Shown in pieces: positions 5,641 through 6,105 of a stretch of DNA of 6,105 bases; position 1 is the stretch's first letter, and every line of letters begins with the position of its first letter. Position numbers and translations under genes: made by a program. Origin of the DNA: Gallionella sp. (lineage in GTDB: Bacteria; Pseudomonadota; Gammaproteobacteria; Burkholderiales; Gallionellaceae); NCBI GenBank assembly GCA_025362155.1, contig JANYHX010000179.1, positions 1-6,105 of the forward strand, read 5' to 3'. The notes under the pieces were generated by a model. The model had not been told where the DNA came from. It ran no database searches and saw only the letters and a list, made by a program, of their open reading frames with translations.

Positions 5641-5669
5641 TTGACAGCAATCCAAAATTAGAAAAGAAT
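5641..5669 (+). promoter_or_regulatory. Candidate promoter for the decayed downstream gene
   Basis: A perfect TTGACA -35 box (5641-5646) is followed, 17 bases on, by AAGAAT (4 of 6 matches to TATAAT). It lies about 90 bases upstream of the remnant gene start at 5759. The -10 box is poor. Confidence 0.35.
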
Positions 5670-5758
5670 GCGTTTCAGATTGTAATGTGAACAAAACTCT
5701 AAAAAAACGCCCAGTGAGGCTAAAATAAAACGGCAGTTTGAATGATCAGGGGATAGAA

Positions 5759-5968
5759 ATGGGTGCGTCGCGATTGCTGTAAGAAGATTTATTCTGCATG
5801 CCTTACGATCTATCGTTCTCTGTTTTGTAGCTTTGTTGCTGTTGCTGGGATTTGCAGCACGTGCCGGAGCCACAACCGTCGCTCTTTCCGCCCCTGCCAA
5901 TATGCAGTCTTCACAGCGGGCTCTAACGTCACCGTCTCCGCATCCGCTTCGCCCACCACCGGACAAAC
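5759..5968 (+). pseudogene. 5' remnant of a secreted Ig-domain/RHS-like surface protein gene
   Basis: An ATG at 5759 with a good AGGGGA ribosome site stops after seven codons. The signal-peptide coding continues in another frame from about 5764: RRFILHALRSIVLCFVALLL, then an LLGFAARAG cleavage region and TTVALSAPAN. It then shifts again at about 5902 to AVFTAGSNVTVSASASPTTG. Restoring one A, so that AATAT becomes AATAAT, joins these into the start of a bacterial Ig-like domain of the ALSAPANNAVFTAGS type, which I know from large surface and RHS-repeat proteins. The coding trace ends at GQT near 5968, where the IS end begins. So the gene has at least two frame breaks and is truncated. The family call rests on about 60 residues and is moderately sure; that it is broken is clear. 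Confidence 0.6.
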
Positions 5969-6105
5969 TGAGGTAAGTTGAAAAAAGTGGATACGAACGT
6001 TTTGATAAACTTAAGACGGAGGTATCAGATGAAACAACGAATTCCTAACGCAATTTATAACAAAGAATTTAGAGAACAGGCAGTCAAGCGGGTAAAAGAG
6101 GAAGG
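5969..6105 (+). mobile_element. Left end of an IS3-family-like insertion sequence (runs out of the window)
   Basis: The element probably begins at TGAGGTAAGTTG (5969), followed by AAAAAAGTGGATACG. This resembles the TGA...AGTGGACA terminal repeats common in IS3-family elements. The coding trace of the interrupted gene stops at the same point, and the IS orfA starts 60 bases further in. The right end and target duplication lie outside the window, so the boundary is an estimate; TGAAAAAAGTGG at 5979 is an alternative first base. Confidence 0.55.
6029..6105 (+). CDS. IS3-family transposase OrfA, N-terminal fragment
   Basis: Twenty-five codons are visible before the window ends, beginning MKQRIPNAIYNKEFREQAVK. 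The Y-x-x-EFREQAVKRVKEEG pattern is the opening of the helix-turn-helix domain of IS3/IS911-type OrfA proteins, which bind the IS ends. A strong ribosome site, GGAGG at 6018-6022, lies 6 bases before the ATG. The reading frame is intact as far as seen, so the element may be recent. The catalytic OrfB would follow outside the window. Confidence 0.75.
   Translation, partial: MKQRIPNAIYNKEFREQAVKRVKEE

Noticed and set aside
5164..5694. Long minus-strand open frame across ilvN (176 residues)
   Set aside because: It is the shadow of a strongly conserved ilvN reading frame, and the protein shows no recognisable family or signal.
5700..5726. Rho-independent terminator on the minus strand (GCC/GGC arms before seven Ts)
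   Set aside because: The stem is only three base pairs, and there is no minus-strand gene upstream that would need it.
5658..5966. Minus-strand 102-residue frame opposite the remnant gene
   Set aside because: It has low-complexity composition and no recognisable domain; the plus strand carries the signal peptide and Ig-like trace.
1..6105. CRISPR array, tRNA or rRNA gene
   Set aside because: No regularly spaced direct repeats, cloverleaf-like segments or rRNA-like sequence were seen on either strand.

Overview
The window looks like a chromosomal segment of a betaproteobacterium with a base composition near 50% GC, most likely of the Nitrosomonadales/Gallionellaceae type. This is inferred from protein flavour and gene order. 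The block sigma factor / DUF3619 / DUF3106 on one strand, divergent from ilvB-ilvN (ilvH type) on the other, is an arrangement I know from betaproteobacteria. No database search was possible.

Layout. Positions 1-1791 (+) hold the 3' part of lptF and all of lptG, the two membrane subunits of the lipopolysaccharide export ABC transporter, overlapping by 4 bases. Positions 1799-3202 (-) hold a three-gene operon read right to left: an ECF-like sigma factor, a one-helix membrane protein (DUF3619) that overlaps it by 4 bases, and a secreted protein (DUF3106) made of five 18-residue repeats. Its last gene ends 7 bases from lptG, tail to tail. Positions 3203-3350 are a divergent control region with several inverted repeats. 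Positions 3351-5575 (+) hold ilvB and ilvN, the catalytic and regulatory subunits of acetolactate synthase, overlapping by one base. Positions 5576-6105 are accessory DNA: a REP-like hairpin, a possible promoter, the frameshifted 5' remnant of a secreted Ig/RHS-like gene, and the left end of an IS3-type insertion sequence with the first 25 codons of its orfA.

How the parts fit. The two flanking operons are housekeeping (outer-membrane assembly and branched-chain amino acid synthesis). The middle operon has the layout of a regulatory unit: sigma factor, tightly coupled membrane protein, and exported repeat protein. It is the best candidate here for an under-described system. Its sigma gene has no ATG, GTG or TTG start at the expected place. 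The likely start is a CTG behind a good ribosome binding site, and an 8-codon leader ORF ends inside that site. The ilvC gene that often follows ilvN in this lineage is not present directly downstream, where the decayed gene and IS lie instead.
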